Below, in pieces: positions 46,574-55,857 of a stretch of 64,000 nt of DNA. Positions within the stretch are counted from its first letter, which is position 1. Each line of letters starts with the position of its first letter. Location of the stretch: the NCBI GenBank assembly GCA_944320725.1, contig CALUIM010000008.1, positions 30,385 through 94,384 on the forward strand, in the 5' to 3' direction. Source of the stretch: an uncultured Coriobacteriaceae bacterium. GTDB taxonomy: Bacteria > Actinomycetota > Coriobacteriia > Coriobacteriales > Coriobacteriaceae. A model generated the notes under the pieces. The model ran no database searches. It saw only the letters and a program-made list of their open reading frames with translations, and was not told the origin of the DNA. The translations under genes were made by a program, and so were the position numbers.

Positions 46574-47398
46574 TCACTTCGCGGTATTGCGGCGGTATGC
46601 AAACCAATAGAGCGACGCAATAAGCACACCGCCAACGATATTTCCCAGCGTAACGAAGAGCAAGTTGCTCAGAATGCCGGTAATAGTGAGCATCGGACCC
46701 GCAACCGCCGAAGCTGAAGCGCCCGTAACTTGAACCATGTACCCATAGGGAAGAAAAAACAGGTTGGCGATGCTGTGCTCGAACCCCAGCGCAACAAAGG
46801 CCATAACGGGCAGGAGCGCGGCGGCGAGCTTGTCGATGACCGTCTGCCCGGCAAACCCCATCCACACAGCGAGGCAGACGAGGATGTTGCACATGATGCC
46901 GCGGGCAAACGCCACGCCAGGTGCAAGCGTTGCCTTCGACATCGCAACCGTGAACGCTGCATCGCCAAACGAGCCCGACGCGGCACTCGCCGCATCGCAC
47001 CATGTCATGAGTAGCGCGATGGCAATGGCGCCAACCGCATTGCCTGCGTAGACCACGATCCAGTTCCTCAACACCCGCGCCCAGCCATATCGACCAGACA
47101 AGGCGCCAATGGTCATGAGGCAGTTGCCAGTAAACAGCTCCGCACCGGCCACAAGCACGAGAAACAGTCCAAGACAAAAGACAAACCCGCTCAGCGGCTG
47201 CGCAACACCATACGGAATCGAGGCGTCGGCGCGAACCACGAGCATAAACGATCCGCCGAGCGCGATAAACGCACCGGCGAGCACGGCCAGCACAAACATG
47301 CGGGCAGCAGGAAGCCCCGCCTTGGTCACACCAGTTTCCTCAGCCTTTGCTTTGATTTCTGGCGGAGAAAGCAGCGGTCGCATCGTCGGTTCTGCCAT
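46574..47398 (-). CDS. Formate/nitrite channel (FocA/NirC family)
   Basis: The 274-residue protein has six predicted membrane helices and family motifs GAELFTGNCLMT (omega-loop region), GNAVGAIAIALLM and GFEHSIANLFFLPYG. It moves formate, nitrite or a similar small anion. It stands close to the formyl-THF synthetase cluster, which consumes formate, so formate is the likely substrate, but that is inference. GGGGGAG lies nine bases before ATG 47398. Confidence 0.9.
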   Translation of the reverse strand: MAEPTMRPLLSPPEIKAKAEETGVTKAGLPAARMFVLAVLAGAFIALGGSFMLVVRADASIPYGVAQPLSGFVFCLGLFLVLVAGAELFTGNCLMTIGALSGRYGWARVLRNWIVVYAGNAVGAIAIALLMTWCDAASAASGSFGDAAFTVAMSKATLAPGVAFARGIMCNILVCLAVWMGFAGQTVIDKLAAALLPVMAFVALGFEHSIANLFFLPYGYMVQVTGASASAVAGPMLTITGILSNLLFVTLGNIVGGVLIASLYWFAYRRNTAK

Positions 47399-47466
47399 TG
47401 GGCATCACTCCCCCATCAACGATGCCGTGGTACCGCCACGACACCCTCGTTGCAGCACAGCGGATA

Positions 47467-48033
47467 TCACAAGCCGAGCAGGCGCAGGGCCTCCTCACGG
47501 GTCTTGATATCATTGCGGAACGCGCCGCGCACCGCAGACGTCATCGTGAGTGCTCCGGCGCTTTTCACACCGCGCATCGTCATGCACATGTGCTCGGCCT
47601 CAAGCACCACGAGCACACCAAGCGGGTTGAGCTCGTCCATCATCGCGTCGGCAATCTGCGCGGTGAGGCGCTCCTGAAGCTGCAGGCGGCGCGCGAAACC
47701 GTTCACACAGCGGCCAATCTTCGAAAGCCCCGTGATGCGCCCGTTGCGCGGGATGTAGGCCACATGCGCCCGTCCGGTAAACGGCAAGATATGGTGTTCG
47801 CACAGCGATGAGAACGGGATGTCGCGAACAACAACCATCTCCTCGTTATCGGTTTCCTGGAATTGCTTGCGCAGGTGATGTGCAGGGTTTTCGTCATAGC
47901 CACCCAACAGTTCGGTGGCAGCACGCGCCACGCGATCAGGCGTCTCAACGAGACCGGGACGATCGGGGTCCTCTCCCACCGCAAGCAAGAACTCACGCAT
48001 CGCCGCACGGGCGCGCTCTTGATCTACCGCCAT
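47467..48033 (-). CDS. folE: GTP cyclohydrolase I
   Basis: FolE makes dihydroneopterin triphosphate from GTP, the first step of folate synthesis. The 188-residue protein has [20 protein letters not shown] with the zinc Cys and two His, plus MTSAVRGAF near the C-terminus. AAGGAG lies five bases before ATG 48033. It is the last gene of the one-carbon cluster. Confidence 0.96.
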   Translation of the reverse strand: MAVDQERARAAMREFLLAVGEDPDRPGLVETPDRVARAATELLGGYDENPAHHLRKQFQETDNEEMVVVRDIPFSSLCEHHILPFTGRAHVAYIPRNGRITGLSKIGRCVNGFARRLQLQERLTAQIADAMMDELNPLGVLVVLEAEHMCMTMRGVKSAGALTMTSAVRGAFRNDIKTREEALRLLGL

Positions 48034-48042
48034 GTGCGCTCC

Positions 48043-48900
48043 TTATTTCATGGCGGCGCGTTCGGCCGCCTCGACAACATGCTTCATCAGAATAGAGGTG
48101 GTCACCGAGCCAATCCCGCCCGGTACCGGCGTGATGTTCGCCACGATGGGCTCCACCTCATCGAACGCGACATCGCCTACGAGCTTGCCCGCAGCCTCAT
48201 CCCAGTTGATACCCACGTCGACAATCGTCTGACCGGCGCGGACGCAGGAGGCGTCGAGCAATCCCGGCGCGCCGGCAGCAACCACGACGATATCGGCCGC
48301 GCGGCAATGTGCCGCGAGGTCGCGCGTACGCGTATGGCACATGGTCACCGTCGCATGGCGTGCCTGCAACATGAGCGAAACGGGCTTGCCGATCACGAGC
48401 GACCGTCCAATCACGCACACGTTCGCACCGGCGAGCGCGATATGCGAGCGTTCGATAAGCTCGATCGCCGCCTCGGCGGTGCAGGGCGGATACCCAATCT
48501 GGCGGCCCGCAAATACCCCAAACAACGATCCTGCTGTCATACCATCAACGTCTTTGGCAGGATCGAGCGCCGCCGCGACGGCATCCTCCTCAATCGATGC
48601 TGGCAAGGGGCGAAAAACGAGGCAGCCGTGCACCGCATCATCCAAACTGATGCGCTCGACGGCGGCGATAACATCTGCCTGCGAGCAGGCACACGGCAAC
48701 ACGATGCGCTGGATGGCCACGCCCACCTTTTCGGCGCGCTTGAGCGCCGCACGCTCATACGATAGATCATCGGGGCGCTCGCCCACGCGAACGATGGCAA
48801 GCGTTGGCGTTACACCCTGATGCGAAAGCGCCGCAACGCGACAGGCGAGCTCCTCGGTAAGTTCTTCGGCAACGGGAGCGCCGCGCAACAACGAGGCCAT
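48043..48900 (-). CDS. folD: Methylene-THF dehydrogenase / methenyl-THF cyclohydrolase
   Basis: FolD interconverts 5,10-methylene-, methenyl- and 10-formyl-THF. The 285-residue protein has the catalytic-Lys region near LSYERAALKRAEKVGV, a PLPASIEEDAV segment, CTAEAAIELIE, the NADP-binding VIGRSLVIGKPVSLML and a C-terminal TPVPGGIGSVTTSIL. Overlaps in operon with fchA three bases upstream. Confidence 0.95.
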   Translation of the reverse strand: MASLLRGAPVAEELTEELACRVAALSHQGVTPTLAIVRVGERPDDLSYERAALKRAEKVGVAIQRIVLPCACSQADVIAAVERISLDDAVHGCLVFRPLPASIEEDAVAAALDPAKDVDGMTAGSLFGVFAGRQIGYPPCTAEAAIELIERSHIALAGANVCVIGRSLVIGKPVSLMLQARHATVTMCHTRTRDLAAHCRAADIVVVAAGAPGLLDASCVRAGQTIVDVGINWDEAAGKLVGDVAFDEVEPIVANITPVPGGIGSVTTSILMKHVVEAAERAAMK

Positions 48901-48903
48901 GGC

Positions 48904-49545
48904 TCACGCACCCTTTCGGATGCGCTCGGTCACTCGCGCAACGATGGCCTCTGCGCGCGGAATATAGGCAGAGAGAATACGGTCGACCTCGGCATCGAGC
49001 TCGGCGGCATGCTCGCGGTTGGCAAGCGAGCGTGTGTTCACATACACGTTGAGGCTCGCGCTCGTGAGCGCAGAGGCGCACAGCGCCGCGCCGCATCCAA
49101 CATCGGAGATAAGCAATTTGCTTGCCATGGACTCCATGTGCTCAAGCAGCTCGATAGCGCGCGCCACCTGACGCATCGTCTCGATAGGCACGAACGCCGC
49201 CTGCGTGGTCGCCGCTTCGAGAATCTGGCGACGCAGCGGATCGGTTTTCGGGAACGCATAGGCATGCGAGAACGCTGCGAAGGCATCGGCATCGGCATCG
49301 ATGAGGTCGACGAGCTTACCGCGGATATCCTCAGCCTCTTCAAGCACATCGTGAAGCTCATCTTCAAACGCCGCGGCAAATGGCTTGCCTACGGCGAAGT
49401 TGCCCGCCATCGAGCACAACGCCGTACCCAACGCACCGGCAAGCGCCGAAGCGCCGCCGCCACCCGGCGTCGACGTCCGCGCCGCAAGCTCCGCACAAAA
49501 CACCTCGCACGAATGACCCGCTAACGTATTGACCTTCTCTGCCAC
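48904..49545 (-). CDS. fchA: Methenyl-THF cyclohydrolase / formimido-THF cyclodeaminase
   Basis: The 213-residue protein belongs to the cyclodeaminase family: STPGGGGASALAGALGTALCSMAGN near residue 26 is the folate-site helix pair (seen as two stretches), followed by an all-helical body. In anaerobes FchA supplies methenyl-THF cyclohydrolase activity or deaminates formimino-THF. GTG 49545 is chosen because AAGGGG is five bases upstream; the GTG two codons earlier overlaps the ribosome site. It stands between fhs and folD. Confidence 0.88.
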   Translation of the reverse strand: MAEKVNTLAGHSCEVFCAELAARTSTPGGGGASALAGALGTALCSMAGNFAVGKPFAAAFEDELHDVLEEAEDIRGKLVDLIDADADAFAAFSHAYAFPKTDPLRRQILEAATTQAAFVPIETMRQVARAIELLEHMESMASKLLISDVGCGAALCASALTSASLNVYVNTRSLANREHAAELDAEVDRILSAYIPRAEAIVARVTERIRKGA

Positions 49546-49613
49546 AAACACCCCTTCAACAACTCACCCTTCACGGACCAACATACCGCTTGGGACCTCT
49601 GATTTAGAGCATC

Positions 49614-49679
49614 GGCCCTGTCCCTTTCCCCTGCGGGCATTCTGCGCAGCACATGCTCGCAGGGGAAAGGGACAGGGCC
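49614..49679 (-). terminator. 21-bp perfect inverted repeat between fhs and fchA
   Basis: GGCCCTGTCCCTTTCCCCTGC (21 bases, first 20 given as GGCCCTGTCCCTTTCCCCTG plus C) is exactly repeated in reverse complement at 49659-49679, with a 24-base loop. It lies eight bases past the fhs stop and has no T tract. It may slow or process the transcript so that fhs is expressed above fchA-folD-folE. Confidence 0.55.
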
Positions 49680-49687
49680 TCAATGGC

Positions 49688-51361
49688 CTAGAACAGGCCC
49701 GTAATCTTGCCGTCAGCCGTCACATCGATATTGAGCGCCGCAGGCTTCTTAGGCAAACCAGGCATCGTCATGATATCGCCCGTGAGCGCCACAACGAAGC
49801 CGGCGCCAGCGGAAACCTTGAGGTTGCGCACCGTAATGCGGAAGCCTTCAGGCGCGCCCAGAAGATGCTGGTTATCGGTGAACGAATACTGGGTCTTGGC
49901 CACGCAGACCGGCAGATTGCCAAAGCCATCGCGACGAAGCTGCGCAAGCTGCTTCTTGGCACCAGGCGTGAGGTCGACGCCGTCGGCATGATAGATGCGC
50001 GTTGCAATCTGGGTGAGCGCCTCTTCGATATCGGTCCCCGTCTCGTAGGAGTAATGGAACTCATGAGGCTGCTCGCACAGGCGCATGACCTCCTCGGCAA
50101 GCGCCGTGCCGCCCTCGCCGCCTTTCGCCCACACCTCGGAAAGCGCCACATTCACGCCAAGCTCGCGGCACTTCTCCTCCACGAGCGCAAGCTCGGCAGC
50201 GGTGTCGGTGGGGAACGCATTGATGGCAACCACGCACGGCAGGCCGTAGACGTCTTGGATGTTCGACACATGGCGCAGCAGGTTGGGCAGGCCGGCCTTG
50301 AGCGCGTCGAGGTTCTCTTCATTGAGATCGGCGCGTGCGACACCACCGTTGTACTTGAGGGCGCGCACCGTCGCCACGACAACCACCGCATCGGGATCGA
50401 GCCCGGCCATGCGGCACTTGATGTCGAGGAACTTCTCGGCACCAAGATCGGCACCAAAACCCGCCTCGGTGACCACGTAGTCGCCGAGCTTCATCGCCGT
50501 TTGCGTTGCCTGCACAGAATTGCAGCCGTGCGCGATGTTCGCGAAGGGCCCGCCGTGGACAAACGCGGGCGTATGCTCGAGCGTCTGGACAAGGTTCGGC
50601 TTGATAGCATCCTTCAGAAGCGCCGCCATAGCGCCCTCGGCGCCCAGATCATGGGCGCAAACCGGCTCGCCGGCATAGGTGTAACCAACCACCATGCGGC
50701 CCAAGCGCAGCTTCAGGTCCATAAGATCGGTGGCCAGACAGAACGCAGCCATGACCTCGGAGGCAACGGTAATGTCGAAGCCATCTTCGCGCGGGACGCC
50801 CTGCATCTTACCGCCCAGACCATCGACGATATGACGCAGCTGACGATCGTTCATGTCGACCGCGCGCTTCCACGTGATGGACTTAGGATCGATACCCAGC
50901 TCATTTCCCTGCTGGATATGGTTGTCGAGCAGTGCGGCAAGCAGGTTGTTCGCAGCGCCGATGGCATGGAAGTCACCGGTGAAGTGCAAGTTGATGTCCT
51001 CCATGGGAACCACCTGGGCATAGCCGCCACCCGCGGCACCGCCTTTGATGCCAAAGACCGGACCCAGCGAGGGCTCGCGCAGGGCAAGCACCGCCTTCTT
51101 ACCCATGAGGTTGAGCGCGTCGCCAAGACCAACCGAGGTGGTCGTCTTGCCCTCGCCCGCAGGCGTGGGGTTGATGGCCGTCACCAGCACGAGCTTCGCC
51201 TTCGCCGGCTTGTCGGCGAGTGCATGGATATCCACCTTGGCCTTGTATTTACCGTAGTGCTCCAGCATCTCATCGGTGAGGCCGATTGTTGCCGCCACCT
51301 GCGAAATGGGTAGCATCTCGGCTTCCTGCGCGATCTCGATGTCCGACTTGTACGCTGCCAT
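49688..51361 (-). CDS. fhs: Formate-tetrahydrofolate ligase
   Basis: Fhs joins formate and THF with ATP to give 10-formyl-THF. The 557-residue protein has the P-loop [12 protein letters not shown] near residue 66, [20 protein letters not shown], and ADFG-like segment [19 protein letters not shown] 51361 is preferred (GAGGGG six bases upstream) over two earlier Met codons that overlap the ribosome site. First gene of the fhs-fchA-folD-folE module. Confidence 0.97.
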   Translation of the reverse strand: MAAYKSDIEIAQEAEMLPISQVAATIGLTDEMLEHYGKYKAKVDIHALADKPAKAKLVLVTAINPTPAGEGKTTTSVGLGDALNLMGKKAVLALREPSLGPVFGIKGGAAGGGYAQVVPMEDINLHFTGDFHAIGAANNLLAALLDNHIQQGNELGIDPKSITWKRAVDMNDRQLRHIVDGLGGKMQGVPREDGFDITVASEVMAAFCLATDLMDLKLRLGRMVVGYTYAGEPVCAHDLGAEGAMAALLKDAIKPNLVQTLEHTPAFVHGGPFANIAHGCNSVQATQTAMKLGDYVVTEAGFGADLGAEKFLDIKCRMAGLDPDAVVVVATVRALKYNGGVARADLNEENLDALKAGLPNLLRHVSNIQDVYGLPCVVAINAFPTDTAAELALVEEKCRELGVNVALSEVWAKGGEGGTALAEEVMRLCEQPHEFHYSYETGTDIEEALTQIATRIYHADGVDLTPGAKKQLAQLRRDGFGNLPVCVAKTQYSFTDNQHLLGAPEGFRITVRNLKVSAGAGFVVALTGDIMTMPGLPKKPAALNIDVTADGKITGLF

Positions 51362-51496
51362 GCGCATCCCCTCACTTATACGCAATCTCCTCGGCTCGCG
51401 CCGACGTGCATGTTCCAGTATGACCCCTCACGGGGCCCACGTCGAGGAGGTCTCGCCCGATTTAGCCGAACGGTTATAAGATTCTCGAGAACTCGC

Positions 51497-52699
51497 TTAC
51501 AAAAGCGCCAGCGCGGCGTCGCTGTCCTGTGCGCCTTCTTCCTCCATAAGGCGCACGATCTCGGGCGTGTCCGACCAGTTGCGCCTACCGTATGGAGCAT
51601 GACCTTCAAGCCAAAGCGCTTCGGTGCCCAGCACGTTCTCGGCATGCTCAATTGCCTGCGGGAGCGCGGCGCTATACGCATCCATCCATGTTTCAAGAAG
51701 CTGCCACTCACGCTCATTCCCTGCGGCAAGCGCCTCCTCAAACGGAAGCTCGGCAAGTGTTCCGGGCTCATATGCCGCGTCGACTTTAGCAAGATCGTGC
51801 TCGAGCACCTCGATCGCCGCGCACTCCTGCTGCGAGATGCGGGCTTCGAGCTTCTCGCGCGGCTCGCGATACGGTTCAAGCAACGCAGCGAGCTGCGCGT
51901 CGCGCTTCTCGCCCAACTCCTCAAGCTCGCGGGAACGAAGCTCCATCTTGGCCTTCGTCTCGGCAATCTTTCGATCGAGCACCTGGTTGCTCTCGTTAAC
52001 ACGATGCCGGTGCCACGGCGCCATACCGCCCTTGGGCGGCAACGGCATGAGGAGCACCACAAGCAGCGCCGCGCACGCAATGGCCAACGCAATGGGCCCG
52101 CGCGCATCAGGCAAAAACGCCCACGCAGCAAACCCGCCAATCGCAATGAGCACCGAGATCACGATGCGCGCATACCACCATCTACGGCCATGCGCTTCAT
52201 CGCCTGCCGCTCGCAGGTGCTCGTCGTCATTGCGAATCGCGTGATATTCCTCGAGTGCAGCGCGATCCTCCGCATCGGCCGCGGTATAGGCCTCGATGGT
52301 CGACGTCAACTCGGCATACGTCTCATCCGCCGCAACGACGGCGTCTGCCTCGTCGCAGAACGCAGCATGGGCTGCACGCGTCGTCTCAAGCGCATCGAGC
52401 GCATCCTGAAGCGCCCGAATCGCTTGCCATGCAGGATCATCGAGCCACCACCCCCATGGGGCAGCAGAGTCGGGCACACCATCGAAGCGCACCGCAGATG
52501 TGACAATCGCATCGGTAAGCGCATCGGAATTCCAGGAGTAGTGTTCTGGCTCGAGAAACATGCACCGCGTGCGATCACTGCCTTGGATGCTCGCGCAATC
52601 GAGGGGTGTACGCGTACACAGCTCACGAAGCTTCAGCTCGTCCGCCTCATAGGCCTGCCAGTGAGCAAGCACATCGCGCATCGTATTCAGATCTGCCAT
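51497..52699 (-). CDS. Hypothetical coiled-coil membrane protein
   Basis: I do not recognise this 400-residue protein. ATG 52699 follows GGGGGAG by four bases. It has an Asp/Glu-rich N-terminal half with a Trp-rich patch (APWGWWLDDPAW), a helical segment, two membrane helices close together (about 185-205 and 210-228: VISVLIAIGGFAAWAF and IALAIACAALLVVLLM), then a long charged coiled coil (about 240-310) and an acidic C-terminus. No signal peptide or catalytic motif. It has its own intergenic gaps on both sides. Confidence 0.6.
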   Translation of the reverse strand: MADLNTMRDVLAHWQAYEADELKLRELCTRTPLDCASIQGSDRTRCMFLEPEHYSWNSDALTDAIVTSAVRFDGVPDSAAPWGWWLDDPAWQAIRALQDALDALETTRAAHAAFCDEADAVVAADETYAELTSTIEAYTAADAEDRAALEEYHAIRNDDEHLRAAGDEAHGRRWWYARIVISVLIAIGGFAAWAFLPDARGPIALAIACAALLVVLLMPLPPKGGMAPWHRHRVNESNQVLDRKIAETKAKMELRSRELEELGEKRDAQLAALLEPYREPREKLEARISQQECAAIEVLEHDLAKVDAAYEPGTLAELPFEEALAAGNEREWQLLETWMDAYSAALPQAIEHAENVLGTEALWLEGHAPYGRRNWSDTPEIVRLMEEEGAQDSDAALALL

Positions 52700-52844
52700 G
52701 GTCTCCCCCATCGCATATCGTGGCGTCTCAGGATCGTTTCGGGTACTCCGCCGTCTTTCATAGTAGTCTGAACCGCGGCCTGCGCCAACGGCTTTACGGC
52801 GATATGCAGAATAAGATAATGAACGTAACGGCACGACGGTCACA

Positions 52845-52880
52845 AGCGACCGCCGCCACCCGGAGGTAGCGGCGGTCGCT
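52845..52880 (-). terminator. Hairpin downstream of valS
   Basis: AGCGACCGCCGC and GCGGCGGTCGCT form a perfect 12-pair stem with a 12-base loop, about 60 bases after the valS stop. No T tract on the minus strand. Confidence 0.55.
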
Positions 52881-52941
52881 GTTGTTCTATGCCGCCCGAT
52901 GCTGCGCAAGCAGCACGAGTGGGCATGAGGAACTCGAATGG

Positions 52942-55653
52942 TTACGCGAAATCCTTCAGCTGAGCCTGCAGCGCGGCAATCTCGGCACGAAGCTCCTCGG
53001 CGCGCTCACGCTTTTTCGCCACAACCTCGGGAGCCGCCTTGGCGATGAAGCCCTCGTTGGCAAGCGTCTTCTCGGCACCGGCAAGCTCCTTCTCGGCTTT
53101 CGCGACGGCCTTCTCGATGCGCGCGCGCTCGGCGGCGAAGTCCACCAAATCGCCAACGACCACATACGCATCGAAATCGGGCCCTGCCAACGCGATAGCG
53201 CCCTCGGGCTTAACAAACTCAGCATCCGGCGTGAACCCGATTGCATCAAGGTTCGCAAGGCTGCAGATAAAGGCACCCATGGTATCGTTCAGCGCCAGCA
53301 CCTCATCGGTATGCGCTGCAATGGACACCTGCAGGCGCTCTTTGGGGCTAATGCGATAGCGTGCGCGGGTGGAACGCACGTCACCCACGATGGCGCGCAC
53401 GAGCTCGAACGCGCGCTCAGCGGGCTCGTCGATCCAGTGCTCATAGTCTGCCGGCTCCGGCCACCGGGCAACCATGAGGGCCTCGGCGCGCTCCCCGTCT
53501 GCATCGAGCACGCTTGCCGGCATCCGCTCCCAGATGGCCTCGGTCACAAACGGCATGAAGGGATGCATGAGACGCAGCGACGTGTCGAGCACGAAGATGA
53601 GGTTGCGCTGTGCCTGCACGCGGTCAGCCTCGCTACCGTGGAGGCGCGCCTTGGTAACCTCGACATACCAGTCGCAGACCTCGTTCCAGAAGAAGGTCTG
53701 AACGCCGCGGACCACCTCACCGAAGGCATACGACTCGATGCCCTCGGTAACAGCTTTGACCTGCTTGGCCAAACGACTGAACATCCATGCGTCGGCTGCG
53801 GTCTCCGCCACCGGCGCTCCCGGCGTGTAGCCCTCCATGTTCATAAGAAGGAAGCGGCTCGCGTTCCAGATCTTGGTGACGAACGCCTTCGCCTGCTCGG
53901 TGCGAGGGCTGCCCTCGAACTCATGGGTCGTTTTGTTGATATCGGCATCGAACTTGACGTCCTGGTTATTGGTAAAGAGCGACAGCAAGTTGAAGCGCAT
54001 GGCGTCGGCACCGTACTTGGCGATGAGATCCATGGGATCCACGCCGTTGCCCTTGGACTTGGACATGCGGCTGCCGTCCTTGGCAAGGATCGTCGGGTAG
54101 ATGACGACATCATGGAACGGCTCCTCGCCCAGGAAATACTCGGAGCTCATAATCATGCGAGCCACCCAGAGCGCGATGATGTCGCGCGCGGTGACAAGCG
54201 CCGTGGTGGGATGATGGCCCTCGAGCGCCTCGGGGCGCTGCGGCCAGCCCTGCGTGGCAAAGGTCCACAGCTGCGAGCTGAACCAGGTGTCGAGCACGTT
54301 CTCGTCCTGATGTACGTGATGACCGCCGCACTTCGGGCACACGTCCGTGTCCTCCATGAGGGCGTCTTCCCAGCCGCAATCCTCGCAGTAGAAGACCGGG
54401 ATGCGGTGGCCCCACCACAGCTGACGCGAGATGCACCAGTCTTTGAGGTTCTCCATCCATGTGAGGTAAGACTGCTTCCAACGCTCGGCGTTAAAGCGCA
54501 CACGTCCGCTCTCGACCGCCTCGATGGCCGGTCCCTTGAGCTTGTCAACCGCAACGAACCACTGCTCAGAAAGCCAAGGCTCGAGCGTGGTGGCGCAGCG
54601 ATAGCAGTGCATGACGGAGTGCTCATGGTCCTCGATATGGTCGAGCAGGCCATGCTCCTCAAACCACGCGACAACAGCCTCACGGCACTCATCACGCGTC
54701 ATACCGGAGAACTCGCCGTACCCATCGACAACAACCGCATGCTCATCAAAGACATTGATCTGCTCGAGATCGTGCGCCTGTCCCATCGCGTAGTCGTTGG
54801 GATCGTGCGCAGGCGTCACCTTGACAAAGCCCGAACCGAAGCCGGCGTCAACATGCCAATCCTCGAAGATGGGAATCTCGCGGTCTACGATGGGCAGCTT
54901 CACGGTCTTGCCCACAAACGAAGCCTTCTCGGGATCCTTGGGAGAGACTGCAACGCCCGTGTCGCCGAGCATGGTCTCAGGGCGCGTGGTGGCGACGACG
55001 ATATAGTCCTGACCGTTGACCGGCTCAGTAAGCGGATAGCGCAGATGCCACAGGTGACCTTGCTCCGTCTTATACTCAGCCTCATCATCCGAGATAGCAG
55101 TGGTACAGCTCGGGCACCAGTTTACGATGCGTTTACCGCGGTAAATGAGACCGTCGTGGTACCAGTCGCAGAAAACCTTCCGCACCGCCTCGGCATAATC
55201 CGCATCCATGGTGAAACGCTCGTGCTCAAAATCGACCGAGCAGCCCATGCGCTTGATTTGTTCTTTGATAGTGCCGCCGTACTCGTGAGTCCAGTCCCAG
55301 CAGGCATCGAGGAAGGCCTCGCGGCCCATCTCGAGGCGGTTCTTGCCCTCGCTTTTGAGCTTTTTATCGACCTTGGTCTGCGTGGCAATGCCCGCATGAT
55401 CGGTGCCCAAAATCCACTGCGTAGAACGCCCGCGCATACGCGCCTCGCGCACAATGGCATCCTGGATGGAATCGTCAAGTGCATGCCCCATGTGCAACAC
55501 GCCCGTGACGTTCGGCGGCGGGATGGTCACCGTGCAGTCGCCCACACCGGGTCGACGCTGATAGTAGCCACCGTCGAGCCACTTTTTGAGCATCTGGGGC
55601 TCGTTGGCCGCAGGATCGTACGTCTTGGGCATCTCTTCTATCGTTTCAGACAT
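52942..55653 (-). CDS. valS: Valyl-tRNA synthetase
   Basis: The 903-residue class I synthetase starts at ATG 55653 (AAAGGA eight bases upstream). It has PPPNVTGVLHMGH (HMGH 54-57), an editing domain with TTRPETMLGD, a zinc-like Cys cluster (CEDCGW...CPKCGG), MSKSKGNGVDP near residue 531, and the C-terminal coiled-coil arm (ERARIEKAVAKAEKELAGAE) that grips tRNA. Confidence 0.97.
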   Translation of the reverse strand: MSETIEEMPKTYDPAANEPQMLKKWLDGGYYQRRPGVGDCTVTIPPPNVTGVLHMGHALDDSIQDAIVREARMRGRSTQWILGTDHAGIATQTKVDKKLKSEGKNRLEMGREAFLDACWDWTHEYGGTIKEQIKRMGCSVDFEHERFTMDADYAEAVRKVFCDWYHDGLIYRGKRIVNWCPSCTTAISDDEAEYKTEQGHLWHLRYPLTEPVNGQDYIVVATTRPETMLGDTGVAVSPKDPEKASFVGKTVKLPIVDREIPIFEDWHVDAGFGSGFVKVTPAHDPNDYAMGQAHDLEQINVFDEHAVVVDGYGEFSGMTRDECREAVVAWFEEHGLLDHIEDHEHSVMHCYRCATTLEPWLSEQWFVAVDKLKGPAIEAVESGRVRFNAERWKQSYLTWMENLKDWCISRQLWWGHRIPVFYCEDCGWEDALMEDTDVCPKCGGHHVHQDENVLDTWFSSQLWTFATQGWPQRPEALEGHHPTTALVTARDIIALWVARMIMSSEYFLGEEPFHDVVIYPTILAKDGSRMSKSKGNGVDPMDLIAKYGADAMRFNLLSLFTNNQDVKFDADINKTTHEFEGSPRTEQAKAFVTKIWNASRFLLMNMEGYTPGAPVAETAADAWMFSRLAKQVKAVTEGIESYAFGEVVRGVQTFFWNEVCDWYVEVTKARLHGSEADRVQAQRNLIFVLDTSLRLMHPFMPFVTEAIWERMPASVLDADGERAEALMVARWPEPADYEHWIDEPAERAFELVRAIVGDVRSTRARYRISPKERLQVSIAAHTDEVLALNDTMGAFICSLANLDAIGFTPDAEFVKPEGAIALAGPDFDAYVVVGDLVDFAAERARIEKAVAKAEKELAGAEKTLANEGFIAKAAPEVVAKKRERAEELRAEIAALQAQLKDFA

Positions 55654-55857
55654 CGTTCGCGTCCTTTCGTGTCGCGTAATAGGAAAGGATAACACAGCAG
55701 CGACCTCGAACGATGCTGAGCCAGCTGGTCACAAAGCTGTTCATGAAGCATCCTGCATACCCAAATGCCCACCCGTGCGAACGCCATCCCATGACGCCTC
55801 AAATCTGACAGATACCATCGATCCGCTCGGGCTCGCTCCCGTATCCATCTCATCATG
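55654..55857. other. Upstream region of valS
   Basis: No gene and no T-box motif. A degenerate copy of the 24-bp repeat unit may lie at 55788-55811 (minus strand, CTGTCA-13-ATGGG), outside the 52-bp frame of the array. Confidence 0.35.

Noticed and set aside
55654..55857. T-box upstream of valS
   Set aside because: No T-box core sequence and no specifier-like stem found.
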